Shown in pieces: positions 46,885 through 57,159 of a stretch of 64,000 bases of DNA; positions within the stretch are counted from its first letter, which is position 1, and each line of letters starts with the position of its first letter. Source of the stretch: Cylicocyclus nassatus (taxonomy: Eukaryota > Nematoda > Chromadorea > Rhabditida > Strongylidae); assembly GCA_958299035.1 (NCBI GenBank), contig CATQJL010000223.1:71779006-71843005 (forward strand), in the 5' to 3' direction. Below the pieces are notes generated by a model. That model had not been told where the DNA came from, did not search any database, and was given only the letters and a program-made list of their open reading frames with translations. A program made the translations under genes and the position numbers.

Positions 46885-47745
46885 ACTTCAGTGCACTGAT
46901 CCCGAAGTTTGGAACAGTTCCAAAAGTTCTCGCGCAATGCTGATACCACGCCGGAACTGTGCTGCCTGCGCTGCATCCGTCCGCATGCGTTTTTGAGCGA
47001 CGCGAAATAGCAATTTTTGGCTTTCCTCAACGGTGTTGGTGATTTTTGCACGTTTTTGCCCCATTCTCGCATCTTGCCTCTATTTGTGATGTAGGGAAGT
47101 GATCTCAAAGCGAGATTTAAGAATGAAACTTTTTCGTGCCATATCTTGCGTAAGTAATCTATGTTCTTTTATGCGCGCCTTCTCCTTCATGATTATTCTG
47201 GTAAACACTTTTTTGTATTTCAGAGAGTCGCTGCATCTTCAATATCTTCAGCTGTCTTCAGAGAGGACTGATACAATACAACCATTACGATTTCGGAAAT
47301 CGCGGATTTTGTTTTGTGTTTTCATGATACTATATTGGGTTTTTAAGCTTTTCAGCCCCATTTCTATTCACAATTTTTACTGCTTGCTCTTTCATTTTTG
47401 ATTACTGTTCCGCCTCTGTTGAAAAAACTCCGAACTTGGAGTAATGTGCACGAATGGAGGCGGCATCAATTTGTGATAGTTTTGAGCTGATGGACAGAAC
47501 GAAACAATGCTTATTGTTGTAAAACTTCAAAACTTTTCAATCATAAAAGCAAGCGAGACACAAGAGTGAGGTGAAAAAGGGCGAAACTCATTGCGAAAAC
47601 CGTTGAAGAAAGTCAAAAATTGTTATTTCGCGCCGCTTAAGACCGCATGCTGGCGACTGCAGCGCATGCAGCACAGTTGCGGCACAGTTCCAACACGGTG
47701 CGAAAATTGTGAGTGTTCCGGAACTCCGAAATCAGTTTAAACCCG
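46885..47745. mobile_element. Long-TIR element, about 860 bp
   Basis: 46890-47095 and 47555-47745 are inverse. Shared phrases: GGAACTGTGCTGC, TGCGCTGCA, GCATGCG, GCGACGCGAAATA with inverse TATTTCGCGCCGC, and TTGGCTTTCCTCAACGG with inverse CCGTTGAAGAAAGTCAA. The arms are about 190 bp with many mismatches. End points are approximate and no target duplication was confirmed. Confidence 0.65.
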
Positions 47746-48168
47746 GTCTAACGAGCAGCGTCAACGATACGCGCGTAAGCTAGTATCTGGGTGTGTGACG
47801 TTTCGCACGACCGTAATGCTTTCCACACAGGACCACCGCCGCGCGCGACACACCCTGCGGCGGCTTTTGCCTAAGCAAAACACGGGGAGGAAAGATTTGC
47901 GGCGTGCATTACATGTTAAGACAAGTCAAAATCAGGGAGACGCTGGAGACCGCCCGTGCGAAAAGACCGTCTCCCCTATTGTCTTACTAGGAATTGTGTA
48001 AGTTTTTAGTTTTTACCATTCTCTATGTCTATGTCTGTTTCTCATTCTTTCGTAGATAATCGGAAGCTAATCTGTTAAATGTACCTAGTATAATATAGCT
48101 AGGATGCCAACCCGCGCGTAGTGGTTTGAATGCACTGCGCAGGCCTGTTGTCGTTAGACGCAATGTAC

Positions 48169-48342
48169 CACTTGATTCAATTGGCTTGGCTTTGGGAAGG
48201 CGGGGCTTCGTGACCTAATTAAGGCTAGGCGATGATCAGAGAGCACTCGCGCGAGTGAGACGCAGGTGCGTCGCAGGCGCGAGCGGCCTTGATTGGGTCA
48301 CAGAGTCGCGCCTTCCTGAAGCCAAGCCAGCTGAATCAAAGT
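48169..48342. mobile_element. 174-bp GC-rich MITE, copy 2
   Basis: Sister of 29727-29901: GCGGGGCTTCGTGACCTAAT, GATGATCAGAGAGCACTCGC and GACGCAGGTGCGTCGC are shared. The TIRs are slightly degraded and TAC lies on both sides. Overlapping ORFs on both strands are incidental. Confidence 0.88.
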
Positions 48343-48605
48343 TACGTTGGACCTGCAGCAATCTATCAAGCCCATTTTGACCTGAACCCATATAAATATT
48401 TACAACTTCGTGCAGCAAAACGCTTAACAAACAACAGAAAGCTTTGGTATCGCACGGCGATTATTATGTTGGATACTACAGAAAGGCCACGAACCAAATA
48501 ACTTTCCTCTTAATTTGTTCAGTATACTGGTCTGTAACACCATATGACCCGTATTGAAAAAACCGAGAACGCATCAAAGAATGAATAAACGCATTTACGT
48601 ATCAT

Positions 48606-48628
48606 NNNNNNNNNNNNNNNNNNNNNNN
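48606..48628. other. Assembly gap (23 N)
   Basis: Run of N. Sequence on the two sides is not obviously related. Confidence 1.
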
Positions 48629-49559
48629 CTCGAATGGCTACAAGAAGCGACCTAAATGCTGCCGGAATTGGGTGTAACCAGGGAATCGCGAAGAAAAGCA
48701 TATTTTGAGTGCTAGATGCTAAGCAAAATATGCAAATTTTCCAAAAATCTGCACTGAATAGCCAAAAATTGTTGAACTGCTCCAAAAAAAAAGCGCAAAA
48801 ATCAAGCGAAGCTGGGAAAAATTGAGGAAGATGCGCCGCCATTGATAAAAGAGACAACGCAATTATCACACAACGAAAATGTTCAAAACTTCTAAAACGT
48901 TGATAGAGCTGTACTTTTGCGAAATTTCAAAGTTTTTGGAAGAAGTTATGTCTTTTGTCAATAAACTTATCTATCTAGCAGTCTACAAACAAACGAGTTG
49001 AATGCAGTTGAAAAAACCTTGGCCCAGTCTACGATATCCCACGAACGAGTTGAATGCAGTAGAAAAAAATCTTGGCCCACGGTCTACGATATTCCAAAGC
49101 GAACCCTGTCGCTCGATTACGACATGGCTTAAAGACTCAGTACCTACTGGGCATGAACAAAATGCTAAAACACACGCGTCTATATCTGAGCCTATAGGTA
49201 GTCTGGAAGAGTAAGGTGGTAATGACTGAGGGTAATCAAGGTCGGAAAAGCATCGGTATAAAACGACTCTTGAAAGGTTTTCTGTACTCTTTTTATATCA
49301 ATATTCTTTTTTCAACAAAGGACTCCATACCGGCGACGCGTACTCTAGAATCGCTAAAACACAAGTTTTGTACAATTTCGTCAAAAGAGCAGAGTCATTA
49401 CTGTGTATGTTTCTGAGAATTTGAGAGACGAGATAACGCTTACTTGATTGCGGAATCACGACCTGAGCTGGTGTAAATGAGATCTTAAATCTTTAGTGCC
49501 ACTGCACTATTCCAATTCGATGCCGTCGCACATATAACTAAGTGTGAGTAGGAAAATTA

Positions 49560-50045
49560 CCAAGGCGTATCATTTTGGTTTTGAGCACATTAAGAGGTAA
49601 ATTCAACCGCTTTGACCAGAAAAATTTCTCTATAGAAGAAGTGATTGCAGTGTATGTTTCCCGTTGTTATTCATCCTTATATCAGAGGTAAATTTTGATG
49701 TCGTCGGCAAAAATTTGTAGATATTTGGGTGGGTTCTATGCAGTAAAGGTAATTCAGTCATGTATGTGAGAAAGAGAAGTGGAGAAACTATGCCGCCATG
49801 AGCTACTCCGTTTCTGCAGGAAAATGCTATAAAAAGCTTGTTACAATCGAACGATCATGCCTTTGTCATGGAGGTAAAATGCAAACCAGCCGAGCAATTG
49901 TCCGCGAATATCGTAGGTCTCAAGCCTGAAAAGTAATTCCGAATGTTCAACTCTGTCAAACACATTTGATAGGTCAAAGAATACAATATCCATTAATCGC
50001 TTACAGCACCGATCCAGTCGAAAATTGTATCTGAAATAATGCAAT
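49560..50045 (-). pseudogene. CR1/jockey-like LINE reverse transcriptase, palm part
   Basis: On the minus strand from 50045 downward the frame reads DIVFFDLSNVFDRVEHSELL, the usual region around the first catalytic aspartate (DFSKAFDxVPH in the family). It continues RGQLLGWFAFYL, then after a frame change GVAHGGIVSPLLFLTYMTEL (family GVPQGSVLGPLLFLIYINDL), then IFADDIKIY with the FADD catalytic motif. Internal stops and at least one frameshift show it is dead. Its N-terminal continuation lies at 52474-52740, separated by a 2.4-kb insertion. Together they form one minus-strand LINE. Confidence 0.88.
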
Positions 50046-50622
50046 GGTAGTACCCATGGTCAAGCTTGTGATGCGACTGTCGCAACGGGGGGTCGTAAGA
50101 GGGTATCTAAGATGGGGGAGAGGGTTGTAAGAAAAGGTAGTTAGGCTAAAATACCCTAGGCTTCAAAGGGAATCAAAAAGCAGGCAATTAGTTATGTTCT
50201 TTACAATAAATCTATAAAAAAGTGGAAATCAGAATAAAAAGATAAAAAATCTGTAGAAATTCTCAAAAAAACATTTACAAGAGCTCAAAACACTTTTGAA
50301 GAATGTATTGTTTGATAAAAATGCTAAATGTACCGATTGCCACAGAAATCTTGCTTCTGAAGCCTTCCTGAAGTCTCACACACTCGACAAAAGCGAATGT
50401 CTTTACCAGTTGTGACCATCATAAAATTCCTAATCTTTTTGTAATGTTTTTCACGGGCTCATATGATTTATCTGTACTTTTGAAAAGCTCCGATATATCA
50501 ATGCAAAATTTGGTGTTATTTTGTCAACTGTGGATTTTCTTATGTTATGTATGGTAGATAAAGGTCAGGAAAGGGGGGGGGGGTCGTTTCTGGGTCGCAT
50601 CTAAATTTCTTCGGAGCTATTG

Positions 50623-50660
50623 AAGCTTGTTGGCTGCAACTTTGCAGCCAACAAGCTGAG
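50623..50660. repeat. Hairpin with 15-bp stem
   Basis: AGCTTGTTGGCTGCAA and TTGCAGCCAACAAGCT flank a 2-base centre. It is near the middle of the left half of the G-tract element. Confidence 0.85.
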
Positions 50661-51424
50661 GCCATCCTCCTACTTTCTCTCATAAAAATTGCAGGCTGTT
50701 TTATAACTTCTCTGGTAAGTTACAAAATTTTAAGCTCAAAAATCCCAGTTTTTGCTTTCTAGGATCGCTTCTAAATTTGCGAGAGTCGCATCTAAATTTT
50801 TTCGAGCTTACTGCTCCTCAAGAGCTGAAACTTTTTCTTTGGATAGTCTGGGCACCATACTACAGAACCTGTGCTTTGCAGCCTCTCAGTCTTTTCCTGG
50901 CCTTAGTTACGAATTTTCAAACTACCGTGCTCATGCACGTTTTTGACGTCGTTCTGGACGGCGCTCAAGCGGTTTTTTTCGCGGGAAAAGCTGTGAAAGA
51001 AGTAGCAAGTAAGCTTCTTAGTAGAAAACATCTTTTGTAGTTCAAGAACGTCATTTTTTCTCCCTGCAAAAATTTGTGTCGCCTACGGGAATCGAATTTG
51101 CTGGCCTGAAGTATGCCTGAAAATTCAAAAAAAAAACTTGCAGAATCTCAAGCATTATTAAAGGTGTGTATGTGTGCTACAGATGATGGACGCACCCACT
51201 GGCCTAGAAATTCTGCTTCCGAAACCTCACTGAAGTTCTCACGCAGGTGTTTTTTGAGCTTGACATTCGTTTATGCAGGTTACCGCGAGGAATGTGGGCA
51301 GGGGAGGTAAGGGGGATAAATGGGTGAAGGTGTGGGGGGGGGGGGAGGGGGAAGGGCGGGGGTCGTAGGATGGGTACCCTCAAGGGGGGGGGCATCGTAA
51401 ATGAGGGTCCCGGATCGCATCAGC

Positions 51425-51480
51425 AAGCTTGACCCTGGTCCAGGGTCAAGCGTGGGGTGTGGCACGCCACACCTGGGGGG
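51425..51480. repeat. Head-to-head element termini
   Basis: GCTTGACCCTGG is followed directly by TCCAGGGTCAAGC and then GTGGGGTGTGGCAC/GCCACACC. The two halves match the terminal sequence of the 2.4-kb element in opposite orientation, as if two copies were joined end to end. Confidence 0.75.
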
Positions 51481-51552
51481 TCGTATTGAGGAGTCAGAAG
51501 GGAAGGTGGTCGTAGTTGGGTAATCTGATAATAGTGATAACATGATATTCGT

Positions 51553-52322
51553 ATCATATCCAATTAGCATGTGAATTAACCCCCGTAGACAAAGTTTGAG
51601 AATTCTGAAGATTCAAGATACTAGGCTACCTAAGTGAAATGGTCATATTCCAACATGGTTAACTTTGTCTCAAAGGTGAATTAGTTGTCCGCTTTTGTAC
51701 TCAAGACAAATCACTACTTCTTCTTTGACCATCTCAGAAATCTCACTTCAAAAGACCTCCAAACTGTAAAATTAGAGTTCATCCAAAAGCAAGTTTTTCC
51801 CATTTTCCGCTTTTAATGGCTGTGCTTTCACCAAATATTACTCAAGCTAAGAAGACGAATCAGGCTTAAAACATTCCTATGGAATCTACAAGGTTTAGAT
51901 TATCGATTCGTATAAATACTATTCGCTAAAAATGTTTTTTTGTTATAGTTATTGGGGTGTGGCACCACTCCTAAAAAGCTGTGGCTGCCACAGCTTTTTA
52001 GGGGTGGTGCCACCCCCATTAACTATGTCATAAAAACATTTTTAGCAAACCGTATTTATATGGATCGATAGCTTAGATCTCCTAGTTTTTGGATGACCTA
52101 ATTTCACAGTTTGGAGGTCTTTTGAAGCGGGATATCTCAGATGGACAAAGAAGGAGTAGTGCTTTGTATTGAGTGCAAGAACGGATAGCTAATTCACCTT
52201 TGAAACAAAGTTAACCATGTTGGAATATGACCATTTCACTTAGGTAGCCTAATATCTTGAATCTTCAGAATTCGCTCAAACTTTGTCTACGGGCATTAAT
52301 TGACATGCTCATTATGGATATG
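51553..52322. repeat. 770-bp near-perfect palindrome
   Basis: The arms mirror around about 51986. Outer pair: CATATCCAATTAGCATGTG against CATGCTCATTATGGATATG. Middle pair: CCAACATGGTTAACTTTGTC against its inverse. Inner pair: CCTAAAAAGCTGTGG-CTG-CCACAGCTTTTTAGG. Some arm mismatches and small indels remain, so it is not a simple assembly mirror. Confidence 0.88.
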
Positions 52323-52473
52323 TTGCCCATTATGTTTGACAGGGCCTTTAGGTAATGCTATCTTAGGTATATAATTCAGGGGAGGGGGGGGGGGTCTTAT
52401 TAAGACAGCAATCAGGGGGGGGGTCGTAACCAGCGATCGTGTGCCACACCCCTTGCTTGACCCTGGTAGTACC

Positions 52474-52740
52474 CCCCAGCAAGGAAACCCATTTGAACGG
52501 AAGGAAGAATGTTTTTTTCTAACCAGTTAAGCAGTCTGTCTTGACAAGTTTGTCAAGAATTTTTCCTGCAAGAGCAGTAACACTCACATGCCTGAAGTTT
52601 GAGAGGGCACTGTTGCGTTCACACTTAAGTATTGATGTTATTGAAATTTCTTCCCAAAGCTTAGGCACTTCACGCTCATCATTAAAACATTGGATTATCA
52701 GCGACAGGGGAAAACTAAAGCACGGGCGCTGCCTTAGATG
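52474..52740 (-). pseudogene. CR1/jockey-like LINE reverse transcriptase, N-terminal part
   Basis: Minus-strand translation from 52740 reads PLSLIIQCFNDEREVPKLWE, then a degraded version of the family's NYRPVSLTSxxxKILE (here NFRHVSVTALAGKILDKL). The order and spacing are those of CR1/jockey reverse transcriptase fingers. A stop interrupts before GFLAGG near the insertion site. Downstream sequence continues at 50045. Confidence 0.85.
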
Positions 52741-53089
52741 ATTTGAGGAATTTCATTCGTATGCGGCAGTAGTAAAGGGACGCAGTCTACTCAAATTCCA
52801 AGAACCTTTGCAGGATCACTACATATTTCATTACAACAAGCATTTTTACAGACAACGGAACGATGAGGTAATTCCATGCCACTAAATTCAGGATTTGCAG
52901 AAAAGGAAGCAGAAAATTAGCCAATGCTTCGACTTTCCCTCCAGTAGTACTGCGACCCTCCTACATATGCCATTTTATACTATAAAGCTTCGTAACTATT
53001 GTGTTAGTGATTCTAAATGATCAGTTGCCTCATAGTGATCTGCACTCGCGCTGTTGATCGTAACCTCAGAGTGCGCGGGAAATGAGCAC

Positions 53090-53098
53090 TATAAAAGG
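53090..53098 (+). promoter_or_regulatory. TATA box of the solo LTR
   Basis: TATAAAAGG with GC-rich sequence before it and CTCACTCA about five bases after it. Confidence 0.65.
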
Positions 53099-53202
53099 CG
53101 CTCACTCATAGCCTTAGTCAGTTTATTAGTTTAGTTGTTCACTAATTCGCCACTCGTTTTTATTGCCTCTCATATTCTTCTGTTTTCTCTATTATTTTCT
53201 CT

Positions 53203-53208
53203 AATAAA
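53203..53208 (+). terminator. LTR poly(A) signal AATAAA
   Basis: AATAAA lies 11 bases before the LTR end and follows a TTTTCTCT-rich stretch. Confidence 0.6.
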
Positions 53209-53224
53209 TTTTCACAACAGTAAC

Positions 53225-55525
53225 TTTAACCATGAAAATTTTGGCCTCGGATATGCTTTAGTGTTCAAGTAATAATAATTTCACCCGGTGAAACCCAAAT
53301 AAACGACATTATATTCTTAAAAATCTATTCAATACATTCTCTAATTTTAAGAGTAGTTTTTACGTTCTTTGGTAGAAGAACGGTTTTTGAAACTCTATTT
53401 TGTAAGTTTTTAGTTTTCATGCTAGCACTGTTTTTTTTGTCTTTCAGTAGCACTCGGGTTCATGAAATGGTTGATTGGTTCATGGTTTTTTTTTTGATTA
53501 TGAAAAAAATTCGATTGAAAAAACTAACCATTTTCCGCAAAGTCGGAAAGGTTTTTTGAAATGCTGTCGTCTCAAATAAAATAGGGTATTGGAAAAAATT
53601 ATCTTGCTTTCCTTAAGCGCATCAGTGAATGCTTTGTATACATGACTAACAAGTAAGCAAGTAAAGGAGTAAAATAAATTATTTCGACGAATTTTTTGCA
53701 TAGTTACAATTAGGACGCATTACTGCTAGAAGACATGAGTTTCAATCGCATTTGCGATGCTATAGTTTTATAAAAGTTTCCTATTTTACAAGTCATTTGA
53801 ATGAGAAACTTGTTCCCGTTGTGGATCTAAGGTATGCTTTCTTATCTAGTCAATACTTAGCAGCTGATTCAATTCAAACTCACTCGTTGAAAACTTCAAA
53901 GTGTTACGGCTTGAAAACTCGCCGTTAGAACTATAAAACACACTCTTATCCCCCCCCCCCAATCCTCTAAGAAATGTGAAACGACAATTCTGCAAAAGCT
54001 TTCGTATTTTGGAATGGACAATGTAAAGGTATTTTGCCGCATATGATGCTGATTCACTTTCTCATTCCTCACTCTATTGTAGATGATTGTAGATTTTTAT
54101 CACCGTGATGTTATTTGGCATGAAATCATGTCGTAAACGATTCTGTTGATTGGAGAGAAGCAATCACACTTTTTTATACTGTTTCTCTCCCTAAAGGAAG
54201 CATATTTTTTTACAATTATTGAGACTTAAAAATGTGAAAATATTTGTAGCCAGGGGGAGAGGGAGGGAGGACATCGTGTGGTCTGTCAAATGATATCCAA
54301 AGTTGATCGTCCTGCCTTCGTTTGTAAATACTTGTTTACTCTTATGAGTTTTGTAAGAATTGAATCAGCTTTTTGAGGTTTTTTTAAACATGTTTGAGTC
54401 TCGGAAATATGGGAAAGAGCCCACAAATTTCTTCTTAGTTCTCATTCCACATTTGTGTCCTGATCAAGTACATAGGATAGGCGAGTAACTCAGAATTACG
54501 GGTCAAATTCGCCTTTCCTTTTTCGTGCTAATTTTAAGTATCTCCCTGTGGAAGAAATGATAAGTATCGGATTTCTATCAATATAAAAGAAGTTTTTGAG
54601 AGTTGTTGTCAAGCGGCTGTGTCTTCATCAGCTCTCTTTGGTTCCGAGTTTCTAAATACTCTTCCAGGTTTTTTTCTAGGAATCTTAGTACTGTAAAATT
54701 CTGGTGATATTTTTCTCAACCTTCCACCCGGTTTTTTCGTGTCTTAATCTTTAGCTCCTACATTTCTTGTATTTCTATTTTGAATTCTTTTCCAATTAAT
54801 AGTCTAAGCTTGTCATCACGTAGTGGCAGGTCAAATTTTCAGCCCACTTCAGCTCGCGTTGCTAGAAGAAAGGCCGCTGTTCCACAAAGTCAACTTCCCT
54901 AGGCATGAATTCCATCGATGAATTAATAGCTCGTAATAGCTTTATCTGCCAATGAACTCCTTTACTCGATTGTGGAGAGGAACAAAGACCCGGTTATCAG
55001 CAGGATGTCGCTGGCACTAAAGGATGAGGTCCCTCAAAACGTGGAAACCGAAAAAACGGGCATGAGAATTGTATTAGCAGGGCTAGAAGATCCAAACCCC
55101 AGCAGTCTTTTGAAAACGTAAGGCCAAGTTAGAAGTTGGTGTTGCGAAGCGAAGGTGTAGGAGACGTTGCGAATTGAATGCTGGCCCTCAGAAGTTTGTA
55201 AGATATGGCAGTACGATAAAGGTCGACCAAGACTTTTCGAGGTGGTTTTCCTCTTCTGCTTTTTCTGGCTCCAAGTATTTTCGAATGCAATTTTACGACG
55301 GTCCGATTCCAGTTATTTTTTTGTTTGAAGAGGTATGACAGCTGAGGAAGGAGCCAAGGAGTATCGCAGATTGCAAGAGAGCAAAACAGGGCTAACCCAC
55401 GGAGAAAATGGGGTTATAGAGAAGAGTTGAGTTTAAGATATAGAGGGGAGCTGCACTACATCTCTGAATTTCCCAGACTTCAGATTCAGGGAAGCGCGTA
55501 ATCCTGTCCTACTCTTTTGCACATC
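53225..55525. other. No supported gene
   Basis: AT-rich with a C-run at about 53950. Some phrases near 54600-55450 (for example ACTGTAAAATTCTGGTG and CCCAGACTTCAG) look like degraded LINE 5' sequence, given the endonuclease fragment that follows, but no frame can be followed. Confidence 0.35.
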
Positions 55526-55529
55526 TTCG

Positions 55530-56050
55530 TTTTTCTTTTCTAACGCTCGTCTGGTTAATAAAGCTCATCTTTTGTACACATTCTTGAGCTTTCACATTCC
55601 TGATATTCTCTTCATCACCGAAACTTGGTTTAATTCTAACATTTTCCGAAATCATCTCTAATCTTCCGTATTCTCTTCATCGTGTCGATCTGCCTGTTCG
55701 TAGGGTGAGGGTGTAGTGTATGCTGCCTGATCGAAAAGATTTTCGCAGTAAAGCGAATAAGGGGTGTTGCGCACAAGTGGAATATGCTCTGGATCTTTAA
55801 TCAACTTGATTTCCTTTCCCACTTAGCTTAGATTTATACATAATTATAGACCCCCTTACCCAACGTCCACAACGATGCTATTATAGTTGATAGTAAAATT
55901 GACTTGTGTGCTGCCCGCTACCTGTTATTGTACCTTGAAATCTCAGCACTAATTTCCTCTCTGAATCTCTTTTCACCAATCTCGTTTCCTCTGTTCTCTT
56001 CTTCTTCCACTCAGCATTCCAATTAGGGGAGACTTTGATGTAGACTTCAT
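55530..56050 (+). pseudogene. LINE apurinic-type endonuclease fragment
   Basis: The plus strand reads ARLVNKAHLLYTFLSFHIPD followed by ILFITETWFNS, the N-terminal region of the LINE endonuclease (family: ARSLxNKxxEL..PDIIxITETWL). Later, in shifted frames, HNYRPPYP (family VYRPP) and IPIRGDFDVDF (family GGDFN) occur in the right order. Stops and frameshifts separate them, so it is a decayed copy. The RT region is missing; at 56055 the sequence switches to a minus-strand LINE piece. Confidence 0.78.
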
Positions 56051-56054
56051 TTTT

Positions 56055-56312
56055 TCAACAATTTAAGTCAATCTTTTTCGGAAAATTTTTGAGTACTGCT
56101 GGAAGTAATTTCGTTCGGCAAAAGATTGAGTCATCTTGATGTCCGAAACATGAGTGATTTAGAAAATACTCTATCTTACTATAGCACATCTTAAACCCAC
56201 CTGTTCGCGCTCCACGAGGCCTAAATATACAGTACTTACTGAGTTTTGATCTTATCTCTAAACGAATTAGGATACCAGGTCTTTGAAAGTTCGCCGATTT
56301 TTTGGAATGCAC
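56055..56312 (-). pseudogene. LINE ORF2 C-terminal fragment
   Basis: The minus frame KYCIFRPRGARTGGFKM parallels KYWIFRPCSDRTGRFGL in the fragment at 19391-19894, with an equivalent FCRTKLLPAVLKNF region near the end. It is the same LINE group in opposite orientation, truncated at both ends. Confidence 0.75.
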
Positions 56313-56759
56313 AATTTCAAGTGGATAGCCTCAGATGGTACGGCGGTAAGGTGCGCGGATAATCGGGACTTGGAAAGCCTGTAAATACAATTCGGGTAAA
56401 GGTCTTTTACACCCTCTCTGATAATCCAATGTAATTTTCAAAAAAGGATTCCACACCGATGGGGCGTTAAGCGACAGGACGTATGCTTTGTAAGTCTAAC
56501 CAACAGCGCAGATTATCCCAAAATATTGCGCAAAATAGAATATCTTATTAAAATGATCAGCCACCAAAACCCCAAGACCATACCTTCGTTAGTCTAAAGA
56601 TATGGCGTCAAATGTAAAAGTTGTTTGAGTATCTGAGCTCTATGAAAAGCGAAAGTTGTTTAAAGGAAATTAGAGAAAAAGATGCAAAACACTAGCGGAG
56701 GCAGAAGACGCCGCAAACAGTTCGAAACTTTTCGTCTCACGGCATTTCGAATTGAAAGT

Positions 56760-57120
56760 TTTCGCCACAGGACCAGGCAATCTACAGCACGAGGGAAGAC
56801 GAGGGAAAGCAGTTTCTTTTTTTTTGTGATTGTTTCAAAAACAAACATATTCTGTAAGTGGTGACACTCCAGAGGAAAATGATTGAAATTCAGTCATGAA
56901 AACGTAAACTTTTGTTTTTTCCTAAGTCGAAATTTACGTCCAACACAACCTATTTTTGATGCGTTCGTTGGATTTTTAGCTCCTTCTCGTAGTTTCTGTT
57001 TCTGGAGACGTTGTTAGTCTTGTCCTCATAATTCTGAGCAAGATGCCCCCAAGAACGTAAGAAATGGTTGCTTACTAACTTCAATAAAGGCCTATAAACA
57101 AAAACGCACTTTTTGCCTCT
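56760..57120 (+). repeat. Dispersed repeat, relative of 1370-1745
   Basis: Same order of phrases as the copy at 1.4 kb, ending AAAAACGCACTTTTT. It lies directly upstream of the Penelope-like coding remnant. Confidence 0.55.
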
Positions 57121-57159
57121 TTGTGCTAGAGCTGTGTTATTACATCAACACAATCCGAA

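Larger units (their letters stand above)
50055..52464. mobile_element. 2.4-kb G-tract-rich palindromic element with 9-bp target duplication
   Basis: GGTAGTACC occurs at 50046-50054 and 52465-52473. The left end CATGGTCAAGC and right end GCTTGACCCT are near inverses. The LINE reverse transcriptase frame on both sides rejoins when the element is removed. Long G runs followed by TCGT recur at about 50085, 50580, 51360, 51475 and 52420, with looser forms at 51390 and 52385. Inner termini (GCTTGACCCTGG/TCCAGGGTCAAGC at 51428-51452) suggest two abutted copies. A 9-bp duplication fits MULE elements, but no transposase is visible. Confidence 0.8.
52997..53219 (+). mobile_element. 223-bp solo LTR
   Basis: GTAAC stands immediately outside both ends (52992-52996 and 53220-53224), a 5-bp duplication as made by retroelement integrases. 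The right end CACAACA mirrors the left TATTGTG, which is TGTTGTG with one change. A TATA box, a pyrimidine-rich leader and a poly(A) signal occur in the order expected of an LTR. No internal coding region lies next to it, so it is a recombined solo LTR. BEL/Pao or Gypsy cannot be decided. Confidence 0.78.

Noticed and set aside
48236..48501. Overlapping 64- and 70-residue ORFs
   Set aside because: They lie largely in the GC-rich MITE copy 2 and have no counterpart frame in copy 1.
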